NCBI GenBank assembly: GCA_900095095.1
Contig: FMBT01000339.1
Location: forward strand, 248,001 to 312,000
DNA from: Fragilariopsis cylindrus CCMP1102
Lineage: Eukaryota > Bacillariophyta > Bacillariophyceae > Bacillariales > Bacillariaceae
Length of the DNA stretch: 64,000 bases
Reading direction: 5' to 3'
The position numbers and the translations under genes were made by a program. Positions 55,530 to 64,000 of the stretch are shown one piece after another. Position 1 is the stretch's first letter; each line of letters starts with the position of its first letter. The notes under the pieces are model-generated. The model was not told the origin of the DNA and did no database searches. It saw only the letters and a program-made list of their open reading frames with translations.

Positions 55530-57678
55530 TCAGCAGCGACAACGGCAATCCGACCAACCGACCAGTGCAGGACGCCAGGAAATAACACCTAGAAGACGAA
55601 GAAAACGCAGACAGGATCTCAATGAAAACCAAAACGCCTTCTTTCAATCCAACAACTCCCGAGCGAATCCCTACACCGAAGAGCAGGCAGCCAAGGACAG
55701 TGAAGCCTTCGGCGACGACTATCCACCATCACCCGGAAAAAATTGCACCCTCATCACTTTCCAAAACATCGGCCCACAAAAAGATACTTTTTTCGACCAC
55801 AAATCAGATAAAACGTCAAAAGCCTTCAAGGAAAGCCAGGCAGGTATAGCGTTATATGCAGAAATCAGCCTAGTAGAATCGAAACTAGAAGCAGCAGACC
55901 GCTTCAGCACCAGAATGAAAAGGGATTCACCACACTCCTTTTCAAATGTAACAAGCAACATCCACGAAAAAGAAGCCACGATATGGAACCAGGCAGGAGG
56001 AGCGGCATTCACTCTCCAGAACAACATCAAAGCCCACCAAACAACCTACGGAGAAGACACAACAGGACTAGGAAGATGGACGTGGACTAGACTCAGAGGA
56101 AAAGCCACGACCTTCACTACAATAATTTCAGCGTACCGTCCATGCAAAAACGGCACGGGACTCAGTACAGTTTGGTCACAGCATTGCAGATACTTCCGAG
56201 AAAGTGATAGCATCAAACTACCAAACCCGATCGACGAATTCGACAGGGACCTCATCCACGAAGTGGAAAAGCTGAAACTGCGAGGCGACAACATTATCAT
56301 AGGAATTGACATGAATGCTGATGTAAGGAAAAACAATTTGACGACACAACTTCAACAGCTCCACCTACGAGATGCAATCTTAACAGCACACCCAACAAAG
56401 TCCCCTCCAGCAACATTCAACCGCAACCGATCCCGTATCCCCATCGACAGTATGTGGGTCTCCCCCAACTTAGAGATAACAAGAGCAGGGTACATGCCAT
56501 TCGACGGCGGCTTACCAGCAGCACCATCAGACGGACACAGAATGCTGTGGTTAGAAGTGGACAACTTCTCCTTTTTAGGCAAACACATTCCTACTTCCAC
56601 TCCCCCACTGGCAGTCAGTAGGGTCAAATCACATGACCCAAGAAGCAGGCGAAGGTATCAGCGACTGGTACGGAAAGAATACAAAAAGCACCGCGTCTTC
56701 AAAATAACAGAGAACCTGGCCAAGGCACAAGCATTTTTCCTAACCAACGACCCAACCGCCTATGACAATGGCGTGCCCTTTGTAGCCGCGGATGGTGTAT
56801 CGGTAGAGTGGTCTGGTGTGCATCCTGACTTCGTAATACCAAGAACAACTCTATTCACAATTCCAGAAGAAGAAATAGCAGAAGGTGCAACATACCAACA
56901 AAAAAGAAAGCTTCATCATGCAATCCTCGACAAAGCAGAAAACTCCATTCATAATATATCTAGAAACATCCGCAAAGGAGTAGACAAAAAAATGAGACAG
57001 ATTTACGCAGGAGCTACCGCATACTCACCAGACAACCAGGGTCTACGAGATACAGTCACATTTTGGTCTCGCATGGTCAAATTGAAAAAGAAAGTCAACA
57101 CAAGTCGCACAACCTTGAAACGATTGGCAAAGAAACTGAAACTACCTTGGCTCGCCAATTCAAACACTTCACTCCAAACAGCAAAAGAGAAGCTCACAGA
57201 AGCGTACACAGAAATGAAAAAGGGAAAACCACTGGCAGACAAAAAACGGTTGAAATTTCTGCGAGAACAGATCAAAAACTTGAAAGACCAAAAAACAACA
57301 CGAAAAACCCTAATCCCATCACAGATCAAATCCCTACTTAAACAACATAGAGCACCGAAAGAATACAGGAAAACACTGATCGACGCACTCGCAAAGGAAC
57401 AAGAAATACTAAGAAAAACCCCCGACAAGGAAAAAATAAGGAAGCAAATAGAAGCAAGGATTAAAAGAGAGCAGAAATCGAGAAACATAGGAAAAGCAGC
57501 AAGACACATCCGTCGAAAAGGTCTGAAAGATCCAGTACTACGAGCTGTCGCCAATGACCAACAAGGGAACCCATACGATTGCAATAGCCAAGAGACAATG
57601 GTTCGAGCCATGGCCAAATCAAACAGTGAGCGCCAACAACAATGCGTCAAACTCCATTTCAAATGGCACCACTACTAG
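55516..57678 (+). CDS. APE-like endonuclease ORF of the LINE-like element
   Basis: 720 aa from ATG 55516. Endonuclease/exonuclease/phosphatase fold, the nicking enzyme of APE-type LINEs: N-I-G near 84, catalytic-type Glu in A-E-I-S-L near 115, S-A-Y-R-P near 206, I-G-I-D-M-N-A-D near 262-269, I-D-S-M-W-V-S-P, and the terminal S-D-G-H-R-M-L near 338-344. The rest (about 380-720) is Lys/Arg-rich and helical, a possible RNA-binding linker towards the RT. The start ATG overlaps the previous ORF by 14 nt (ATGACAATCAGTAG), and its end overlaps the RT ORF by 37 nt. Translation by termination-reinitiation or frameshifting is likely. The frame is open further upstream without an ATG. Confidence 0.8.
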   Translation: MTISSQQRQRQSDQPTSAGRQEITPRRRRKRRQDLNENQNAFFQSNNSRANPYTEEQAAKDSEAFGDDYPPSPGKNCTLITFQNIGPQKDTFFDHKSDKTSKAFKESQAGIALYAEISLVESKLEAADRFSTRMKRDSPHSFSNVTSNIHEKEATIWNQAGGAAFTLQNNIKAHQTTYGEDTTGLGRWTWTRLRGKATTFTTIISAYRPCKNGTGLSTVWSQHCRYFRESDSIKLPNPIDEFDRDLIHEVEKLKLRGDNIIIGIDMNADVRKNNLTTQLQQLHLRDAILTAHPTKSPPATFNRNRSRIPIDSMWVSPNLEITRAGYMPFDGGLPAAPSDGHRMLWLEVDNFSFLGKHIPTSTPPLAVSRVKSHDPRSRRRYQRLVRKEYKKHRVFKITENLAKAQAFFLTNDPTAYDNGVPFVAADGVSVEWSGVHPDFVIPRTTLFTIPEEEIAEGATYQQKRKLHHAILDKAENSIHNISRNIRKGVDKKMRQIYAGATAYSPDNQGLRDTVTFWSRMVKLKKKVNTSRTTLKRLAKKLKLPWLANSNTSLQTAKEKLTEAYTEMKKGKPLADKKRLKFLREQIKNLKDQKTTRKTLIPSQIKSLLKQHRAPKEYRKTLIDALAKEQEILRKTPDKEKIRKQIEARIKREQKSRNIGKAARHIRRKGLKDPVLRAVANDQQGNPYDCNSQETMVRAMAKSNSERQQQCVKLHFKWHHY

Positions 57679-60600
57679 ACGTCTTCGGATACCTAATGGA
57701 CAATGACGAAGCGGGACAGCAAGTAATGGACGGTACCTTCATACCACCGGCGGGAACAGACTCAGTGGCAGTCGAACTTCTGGAGACTCTAAAAATGGAA
57801 GATTCAATTCGAGCCCTAGGACCTCTAGACATGACAATAACACCGGAAGACAATCGAGCAGGGTGGAAAAAGCAAACAGAACGCACATCCTCTGAACCCA
57901 TGGGACTAGGTTTCAACCACTACAAGGCAGCCTGTCTAACTGACGACCTCAATAAGGTCGACACATTCTTCAGAAACTTTCCCCTGCAAATGGGAACTTC
58001 CCCAAAACTCTGGAAACTAATCACAGACTTCCAAATTTTTAAGCGTAGCAATGTCTTCCATGTCGACTCCATGCGTCTCATCCAACTAATGGACGCCGAA
58101 TATAACATGAACAACAAAACCCTAGGAAAACGAGTTCTGGCCCATGCAGAAAAAGCCAAAGCAGTATCACCAGATCAATATGGCTGCCGGAAAAACCATA
58201 CAGCAATAAATGCATGCCTCAACAAAGTCCTCCTCATGGACGGAATGCGACAGAAAAAACAAGCTGGAGCAATAGCAATGAACGACGCAAAAGGATGCTT
58301 TGACAGAATCAATCACACCTTCGCAATTTTGGTTTTAATGAGCTTCGGAGTTTCATCGCTACTAGCACGATCCGTCTTCGAAACACTTCAAACAGCAGAT
58401 CATCACATTAAAACAGGATACGGTCGATCAGGTAAAGCCTACGGTAACAATGATGAAGAGGAGCCTCATCAAGGAATAGGACAAGGCAATGGCCTCGGTC
58501 CAACACTTTGGGCCCTACTCTCTTCAATCCTCATAAAAAACATGAAGCGCCACGGTCACGGAGTCAACCTAAGGAGTGCTCTCTCTCTATCGCTGGTCAG
58601 CATAGTTTGCTTCGCATTTGTGGACGACACTGACCTAGCAATAACGGGAAAAGACCGGCTGACAACAGGAGAAGAAGTAATAGAAGAGTTCCAACCAGCT
58701 TTAGACCGATGGGCCCGCAGCCTTATCGTCTCAGGAGGCGCACTTTGCTCCGAAAAATCATTTTGCTACCTTATTGACTTCCAATGGACGGGTACAGACT
58801 GGGAGTACCGATCAAAGGACGACATGCCAGGTTCTTTCACTCTGATAGACAAACACGGTACAAGAAGAGAGTTAAAACGAATGAACGCGGAAGAAGCCGA
58901 AAAAACCCTCGGAGTATACCTTGCGATGGATGGCAACGACGGACGACAATTTCGCCATTTACATGAAGAGGCAGTCAAATTTGGAGACCAAATACGATCA
59001 AGCAAGTGCGATAATAACACAGCCTTCTACACCTATACAAACTGTTTCTTGAAAAGTATGGAATATTGCATGCCAACCACGGACTTCACAGAGACACAAT
59101 GGAACGACATTCTAAGACCAGCCCTACGAAAAGCTTTGCAAAGATCAGGCATCGCAGCAAATTTCCCTCGCGAAGTTCTATACAGCCCTGATCTATACCA
59201 AGGCCTAAACATCTACAACCCGAGATTCTGTGAAGGCATTAAAAAAATATCCACCCTCATTCAAGAATCAGTTAACCAATCATCAACGGGAGACCTCATC
59301 AGGTTAACAGCAGAAGGACTCCGTCTAGAACTAGGAATCCCTTTAATAGCCGGAAGAATCGACTGGAACATAGTTCAAGCATACACAACAAAAGTCTGGT
59401 ACCGGGGAGTACTCAACTTTGCCTCAGAACACAACATAGAATTCATAGAAGATTATCCACAAATCCCACTTCTAAGACAAAATGACCAATATATCATGCA
59501 AGGATTCATAAAAGCTGGCTACAGAAACAAAGAACTCCAAATACTAAACTACATGAGAATGTCCCTAAGAGCCATATCAGTGGCAGACATAACATCGGTG
59601 TCAGGTCTTACAATCAACCACCTTGCATGGGAACTCCGCGAAGGCAACCTACTACGAGAGCATTACGACTGGCCACGCGACCCACCATCATTTACAAAAA
59701 AGCAGAAAGACTTCTGGAAAAAAGCGTTAGGAAATACCTTCATTCGACCTCAATCTATCCTCGAACATAGGATATTGGCCCAACCTGTCTCGACCTGGCA
59801 GTCACTATCAGCATTGGATGATTGGCCCTACTTCTACAACCCAGGTGAAGATCGCCTGTTCAAAAAACACGGCAACTCATGGAAAATCTACAGTCATCAC
59901 AGCGGAAGAGTAAGAAATAGAAAATACAGTTTCAACAACCAAACCTGCGAATCATTACCCACATCGACCAACCTACTTGCATCAGTCAGCCTACGCCATA
60001 CCCCAGCCAACAATCCAAATCCAGTCGTACTAGCGAAGGAATGCACCTCCGAATGGCATTACGAAGAACCAGATACCGACCTCGCCTCTTACGATCCGAC
60101 AGAAGGTCCATTCGCCTGCATACAAGACGCATTTGACTCTTCCAGGGCCTCCGAAAAAATACTTCTCGACAAAGTCGAACTGCCTGCAGACGAATGCCAA
60201 GCAATCGCGACAGGAATCTCACAAGGCACAGCTAGAGCCATCAGCGACGGATCTTACGACCCAAACACTCTCAAAGGCACTTCAGCTCTTATAATTGTGG
60301 CAGACAAGGACGACAAACAACCACTCGAGGCTGCCAACTGGGTCCCCGGCCTAGCATTCGACCAATCAGCGTACCGAAGCGAACTCGCAGGAGTTGCAGG
60401 AATTCTTGCAGCAGTTGCAATCATAGTCCAACATTATGAGCTAACTACCGGATCAATAACAATCGCCCTAGATGGCGAATCAGCACTAGATGTTTCAGCG
60501 GCAGCCACAATCATGAATATAGGCCAAGCAGACTTCGACCTCGTCCAAGAAATCAGAACGCGAATCTCCATCCTTCCAATAACAGTAAACTGGAAATGGG

Positions 60601-61715
60601 TTGAAGGCCACCAAGACAGAAAAGGAAAATCAATGGACTGGTGGGCAAGAAAGAATACTATAGTGGACGGCAAGGCAAAAAGCTATCTAAATCAATGCAA
60701 AAGGGAGAAACGAGTACATCGTCCAGTGCGCCTGCTCTACGAAAAATGGGCGGTATACGTAAACGGTATCAAGATATCAAAAATAGACACAGGACCTCTC
60801 TACGCCACCCTGTTTGCCCCTCGATCCTTGGAATACTGGAAAAAACACCACGACATCAAAGTAGATCCACAACACGACACCGATTGGGAAGCAAGCCAAC
60901 AAGCAATAAAGAAACTTCCTCAAGGGCAAAAACGATGGTTATCCAAACAAGCTTCAGGTTGCATAGGAGTAGGCCACGTGTTAAAAATAAGAAAATGGCA
61001 AAACCACTCCCGCTGCCCTCTCTGCAACAAAGACGAGGAAAAAACGTCACACGTTCTTACATGCCAAGATAAAGATTCGAAAGCCAACTTCAAGAAAAAC
61101 CTCGATACCATTCTGAAACCAACCCTAGATTCCACCAATACAGCACCGTCACTGTCAAAAGCAATCTTAGAAATCCTACAGATATGGAGACAAGATAAGA
61201 AAGTCAACCCTTCCGATTTTACACTAAATTTTGGCATACGAGCAGCCATCAAAGACCAGAACAACGGATTGGGATGGACCAACTTCGCACTAGGCAGATG
61301 GAGTCGTAAATGGCAAGTTTCCCAGCAACAATTCTACGACAGAATAAGATCCAAGAAAAAATCAAAGCGATGGGCCGCAGCTATCATTCACAAATTACTC
61401 TTAACAGCATGGGACCAATGGGATTTCAGAAACAAAATAGCACATAGCGACGAGGGACCAGGAGCAATTGCCCTTCGGCAAAGACTAGATGCAGAAATGC
61501 TAGAAGAAACGCGCAGCGATAATCGACAAATTCTGCGCCAAGATACATTCCTCTTTACAAAATGGACGTACACCGAACTTCAAGCCCTTCCAAGCCAGCA
61601 AAAACAACAATGGCTAAGATCAGTCTTCCAAGCAAGAAAAGCAATTAACTACAATGCACCTACCGTCCCTTATATATCAGCGATGAGCGTGGCAATGCAA
61701 AACTATTTAGACTAG
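57642..61715 (+). CDS. Reverse transcriptase - RNase H - zinc-finger ORF of the LINE-like element
   Basis: 1,357 aa, intact. RT: Q-Y-G-C-R-K-N-H near 180, motif A A-M-N-D-A-K-G-C-F-D-R-I near 212-222, motif B G-Q-G-N-G-L-G-P-T-L-W near 280-290, motif C F-V-D-D-T-D near 326-331. RNase H: I-S-D-G-S-Y-D near 867, Y-R-S-E-L-A-G near 912, L-D-G-E-S-A-L near 943, W-V-E-G-H-Q-D near 985, so the D-E-D residues are kept. A C-P-L-C-N-K-D-E-E-K-T-S-H-V-L-T-C zinc motif follows near 1125-1142, as in many LINE C-termini. The ATG used (57642) lies 37 nt inside the endonuclease ORF; a second in-frame ATG (57663) overlaps by 16 nt. The catalytic residues look whole, so this copy may be recent. Confidence 0.9.
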   Translation: MRQTPFQMAPLLDVFGYLMDNDEAGQQVMDGTFIPPAGTDSVAVELLETLKMEDSIRALGPLDMTITPEDNRAGWKKQTERTSSEPMGLGFNHYKAACLTDDLNKVDTFFRNFPLQMGTSPKLWKLITDFQIFKRSNVFHVDSMRLIQLMDAEYNMNNKTLGKRVLAHAEKAKAVSPDQYGCRKNHTAINACLNKVLLMDGMRQKKQAGAIAMNDAKGCFDRINHTFAILVLMSFGVSSLLARSVFETLQTADHHIKTGYGRSGKAYGNNDEEEPHQGIGQGNGLGPTLWALLSSILIKNMKRHGHGVNLRSALSLSLVSIVCFAFVDDTDLAITGKDRLTTGEEVIEEFQPALDRWARSLIVSGGALCSEKSFCYLIDFQWTGTDWEYRSKDDMPGSFTLIDKHGTRRELKRMNAEEAEKTLGVYLAMDGNDGRQFRHLHEEAVKFGDQIRSSKCDNNTAFYTYTNCFLKSMEYCMPTTDFTETQWNDILRPALRKALQRSGIAANFPREVLYSPDLYQGLNIYNPRFCEGIKKISTLIQESVNQSSTGDLIRLTAEGLRLELGIPLIAGRIDWNIVQAYTTKVWYRGVLNFASEHNIEFIEDYPQIPLLRQNDQYIMQGFIKAGYRNKELQILNYMRMSLRAISVADITSVSGLTINHLAWELREGNLLREHYDWPRDPPSFTKKQKDFWKKALGNTFIRPQSILEHRILAQPVSTWQSLSALDDWPYFYNPGEDRLFKKHGNSWKIYSHHSGRVRNRKYSFNNQTCESLPTSTNLLASVSLRHTPANNPNPVVLAKECTSEWHYEEPDTDLASYDPTEGPFACIQDAFDSSRASEKILLDKVELPADECQAIATGISQGTARAISDGSYDPNTLKGTSALIIVADKDDKQPLEAANWVPGLAFDQSAYRSELAGVAGILAAVAIIVQHYELTTGSITIALDGESALDVSAAATIMNIGQADFDLVQEIRTRISILPITVNWKWVEGHQDRKGKSMDWWARKNTIVDGKAKSYLNQCKREKRVHRPVRLLYEKWAVYVNGIKISKIDTGPLYATLFAPRSLEYWKKHHDIKVDPQHDTDWEASQQAIKKLPQGQKRWLSKQASGCIGVGHVLKIRKWQNHSRCPLCNKDEEKTSHVLTCQDKDSKANFKKNLDTILKPTLDSTNTAPSLSKAILEILQIWRQDKKVNPSDFTLNFGIRAAIKDQNNGLGWTNFALGRWSRKWQVSQQQFYDRIRSKKKSKRWAAAIIHKLLLTAWDQWDFRNKIAHSDEGPGAIALRQRLDAEMLEETRSDNRQILRQDTFLFTKWTYTELQALPSQQKQQWLRSVFQARKAINYNAPTVPYISAMSVAMQNYLD

Positions 61716-62097
61716 CACGACTGCCTCGACCTGCTCGTTACCTGCCGGCTGCCAACAGACACCCAATAAGCAACACAGGAAGAGCGCGCGCCAACGTTCA
61801 CCGCACCAAAAAACTAAGTTACTGCATTAAAAAAAAAGAGGAGAAACGTCTTTCGAAACTATTTCGAAACTATCACACATTCCGTTTCGAAACCATGGAG
61901 TTTACATCAAAACCAACACAGGCAAACCAGTACACAGGTCTCCAAACAACCTCCCCAGCAAAATACACAGTCATGGCAACGTCAACTATCCCTAGGGATC
62001 TCTCACAATCCGCAGTTCAGCAATTACAAAAGCAACTTTCACATTCGCCTTACCGATTTCTATTTTCGATAACATCATCAATCCCGACATACCAACA
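61716..62097. other. Spacer between RT ORF and last ORF
   Basis: Non-coding. Contains an A9 run in GCATTAAAAAAAAAGAGG (about 61830), a possible LINE poly(A) end, and three TTTCGAAAC words between about 61852 and 61891. A short 71-codon ORF (61895-62110) has no recognised motif and overlaps the start of the next ORF. Confidence 0.45.
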
Positions 62098-63459
62098 ATG
62101 GCGAAAATAACGAAACCAAATGCATTATGGAACACCTTTAAACCCACCATTGCAGAGCTCCTCAAGAACGACGAAGCAATCAAGCAACTAACAGCCGAGT
62201 TAGCCACACTGAAAAGAACCGATGCCGCCCTAGACGAAGAAATGAGAGATATCTGTCAAAAATTTTGGGACGAAACCAATGAAGTAAAGAACCTACACAC
62301 AAACGCCACCTCCCACTTCAACTCCTTGCAGGGACAAATCACTGATTCAAAATCTACCATCATGACCATTTACGGGGCCATCTCCGGCATTCACTCAACT
62401 CTGAAGACACGCCAAGACCAACAAGAGGCAGCCAATACAGCGCACAAGATAGCCGAAGGAGCAACTACCAGTAGACACGAGCATCTCAAAAGAGTAAGAG
62501 AAGCAATAGACTCATACAGACAAGGAGTCGATGCAGCAGAAGGATTACATGCAGATGCAATAATCAAAATTAACGAACTTCAGGAAACACTTCAGGAGTC
62601 ACAGTCTGCCACCGAGGAAATTAGCAAGTCTATCGAGGGCCATTTGCCATCATTGAAGAATTTAGATACCAAATACGAAAAAGTCAAAAATGCGCAAGAG
62701 GCAGCCACCTTAAAAACTTCCAACAAGGATAACGAGCTCACAGATGCAACGGAGACAGCGCTAGATGTGTTAGCGGATGAGATACTCATCAGCGATGGAC
62801 TCAGAGTTATCAAAAGAGTCCTACTCAGATCATTAGGTAAAAAATTTGGATTCAAGAAGTGGACATGCAGCGACCCCAACTATAACAGAATACTGTGGCC
62901 TCAAGTAGAAGGCATCCTATGCATCCTCGTCGAACTCCCACTTTTCTTCTCACTAGCCGAAATCCAAACACTCTTAGGATACAGCCCACACAACAACAAC
63001 GTCAAGTTGGCTTTGAAGAAAATGACTGAAGAAGAAATGCTCATCGTCGTAGAAGACAAATCGCTGACAGAAAATTACTACCTTGGAGAAACGGCACGGG
63101 CCATTCTGGGTCGCAAAATCATCCCAGACATTAGTGTAGCTCGACCAGCAGACCTTGTAGCGACCATCCAAGAACATTTCGACGCCGGTATCCTACAAGC
63201 CAACAAATATAAAAAAAGAAAGGCAAAGACAGCCACACCAAAACATACTACCGATACACCATTCGCAACGCCCTCCCCAAAGAAGAAACGCAAGCTTACT
63301 CTCGAAGAAGAAGCAACAACCGACTCGGAAAAGAAAGGCAGTACCTCAGATAACGCCTTGCACATCTCATCGGAAGAATACACGTCGGATTCAGACACGT
63401 CGGATTCAGACAACGATAAGTCAGCCAACGAAGTACCACAAGACCGCGCTGAAGTATAA
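62098..63459 (+). CDS. 453-aa coiled-coil protein with winged-helix-like region and nuclear-localisation-like patch
   Basis: ATG 62098. Residues about 20-220 are a long coiled coil (E-L-L-K-N-D-E-A-I-K-Q-L-T-A-E-L and onward). Around 245-350 a globular segment (I-L-C-I-L-V-E-L-P-L-F-F-S-L-A-E-I-Q-T-L-L-G-Y, then A-L-K-K-M-T-E-E-E-M-L-I-V, then Y-Y-L-G-E-T-A-R-A-I-L) has the helix-helix-wing texture of a winged-helix DNA-binding domain. A K-K-K-R-K patch lies near 400. The tail is acidic/Ser-rich with a duplicated 15-nt unit encoding T-S-D-S-D. Composition and orientation match the element, but it lies downstream of the RT ORF and a possible poly(A), so it could be a separate gene. No family named. 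Confidence 0.6.
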   Translation: MAKITKPNALWNTFKPTIAELLKNDEAIKQLTAELATLKRTDAALDEEMRDICQKFWDETNEVKNLHTNATSHFNSLQGQITDSKSTIMTIYGAISGIHSTLKTRQDQQEAANTAHKIAEGATTSRHEHLKRVREAIDSYRQGVDAAEGLHADAIIKINELQETLQESQSATEEISKSIEGHLPSLKNLDTKYEKVKNAQEAATLKTSNKDNELTDATETALDVLADEILISDGLRVIKRVLLRSLGKKFGFKKWTCSDPNYNRILWPQVEGILCILVELPLFFSLAEIQTLLGYSPHNNNVKLALKKMTEEEMLIVVEDKSLTENYYLGETARAILGRKIIPDISVARPADLVATIQEHFDAGILQANKYKKRKAKTATPKHTTDTPFATPSPKKKRKLTLEEEATTDSEKKGSTSDNALHISSEEYTSDSDTSDSDNDKSANEVPQDRAEV

Positions 63460-64000
63460 GTTGCTTAATTCCAAAATCATCTTCAGTTGACTACCCCTAC
63501 TACCCGATAAGGCAGCCACACCTAATCTACCGAACATCAACATAACCATACAATTCTACAAACATACAATTCTATAAACACAAGACATCATCGAACAGGT
63601 GCCATACCCTGCTCTATTACAACCATATCACCACCAACGAGTTCTATTTTCAAATCAAGTACAAGAGGAACCGGCCTACTACTACAATTGAAGAGGTGTT
63701 GATACTATTACATATCATTTACAATCACCACCATCGAATCACCATACATATACACATACATACATATACACACCATCACTGTCGTTCTACCGAAGTTGTA
63801 TTATTCTTCACTTATCGGAGGCGAGTTTAAAGACGTTATAGTCTGCTATACATATCTACAAAAAGGCAATTAGCTAGATTAATAAAATATACTTATATGC
63901 CTTATATATATTTATGAGTATCTCATCATATATATATACATATATTTATACTACATAGTAAATCAATGAGTTAAATTAAATTAAGGGGACCATAACATAT
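63460..64000. other. Trailing non-coding sequence to the window edge
   Basis: A+C-rich until about 63800, then A+T-rich with TATATACATATATTTATA-type text. The element's right border may be here. No LTR, inverted repeat or gene recognised. Confidence 0.4.

Larger units (their letters stand above)
48000..63900 (+). mobile_element. Giant multi-ORF non-LTR (LINE-like) retroelement, about 15-16 kb
   Basis: All ORFs point the same way, and the + strand is strikingly rich in A and C and poor in T and G throughout, including the non-coding gaps. That composition sets it apart from both flanks and suggests one transcription unit or element. Gene order: small ORF (48149), 542-aa ORF (49220), two ORFs that may be one gene (52166, 53574), APE-type endonuclease (55516), reverse transcriptase-RNase H-zinc ORF (57642), coiled-coil/winged-helix-like ORF (62098). 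No LTRs and no integrase are seen. Endonuclease plus RT plus RNase H is LINE-type. Known LINEs are usually 4-8 kb with one or two ORFs, so the size and ORF number are unusual. Both borders are approximate, and the right one may lie beyond the window. Nested insertion of a 52.1-61.85 kb LINE into another A+C-rich element is an alternative. Confidence 0.6.

Noticed and set aside
57003-57662. 219-codon minus-strand ORF inside the endonuclease ORF
   Set aside because: Shadow of the real + strand gene; its Leu/Phe/Ser-rich text is what the antisense of Lys-rich coding gives.
60641-61072. 143-codon + strand ORF overlapping the RNase H/zinc region
   Set aside because: Overprinted frame inside an intact 1,357-aa ORF with known motifs; no motif of its own.
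48000-63900. Large block as a virus-derived or Polinton-like insertion
   Set aside because: No capsid, DNA polymerase B, packaging ATPase, integrase or terminal repeats were seen; endonuclease plus RT plus RNase H is LINE-type.

Overview
This looks like nuclear DNA of a diatom or a close photosynthetic stramenopile. The strongest sign is a three-exon fucoxanthin-chlorophyll a/c protein gene (19643-20661, minus) with a signal peptide followed by an F-A-P plastid-import motif. Supporting signs are short GT-AG introns, two other genes with likely bipartite plastid-targeting leaders, a diatom-style Ty3/gypsy element, and a reverse transcriptase of a type I associate with diatom LINE-like elements. 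The species cannot be named from the sequence alone.

Layout. 1-3.3 kb: 3'-truncated (by the window edge) minus-strand gene for a long disordered protein. 3.47-3.83 kb: a MITE-like element with terminal inverted repeats. 5.28-9.18 kb: a broken Ty3/gypsy copy bounded by a 5-bp target duplication. 9.2-16.4 kb: gene-poor, with decayed repeats. 16.5-31.1 kb: the main host gene block, containing a PLP-homeostasis (YggS/PROSC) protein, a Sep15-like ER protein without its redox motif, the FCP gene, a plastid M41-like (HEAGH) protein, a divergent pair of secreted or membrane cysteine-rich proteins, and a J-domain/TMEM185-like membrane protein. 31.38-31.67 kb: a decayed genomic copy of part of the M41-like gene. 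32.37-36.88 kb: a second broken copy of the same gypsy family, also with a 5-bp target duplication. 36.9-39.1 kb: degenerate repeats. 39.1-46.4 kb: two large minus-strand genes of unknown function. About 48.0-63.9 kb: a very large, single-orientation, A+C-rich block carrying a chain of ORFs that includes an APE-type endonuclease and a reverse transcriptase-RNase H. It reads as an unusually long multi-ORF non-LTR (LINE-like) retroelement.

Gene logic. Two genes head away from a shared 0.49 kb spacer (FCP and M41-like), and both products probably go to the plastid. The M41-like and J-domain genes are (or were) a convergent neighbour pair. Leftover pieces of this pair (202-bp direct repeats at 22983 and 28615, and the fragment at 31381) suggest an old tandem array of the two-gene unit, with a 5.4 kb stretch carrying two secreted-protein genes now lying between the 202-bp repeats.

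One technical point matters throughout. Many host reading frames here are interrupted by what looks like a single missing base, mostly in short homopolymer runs. Restoring the predicted number of bases makes the spliced lengths of the PROSC, M41-like, PAN-like and FN2/kringle-like genes exact multiples of three. Homopolymer under-calling in the assembly is therefore a serious alternative to gene decay.
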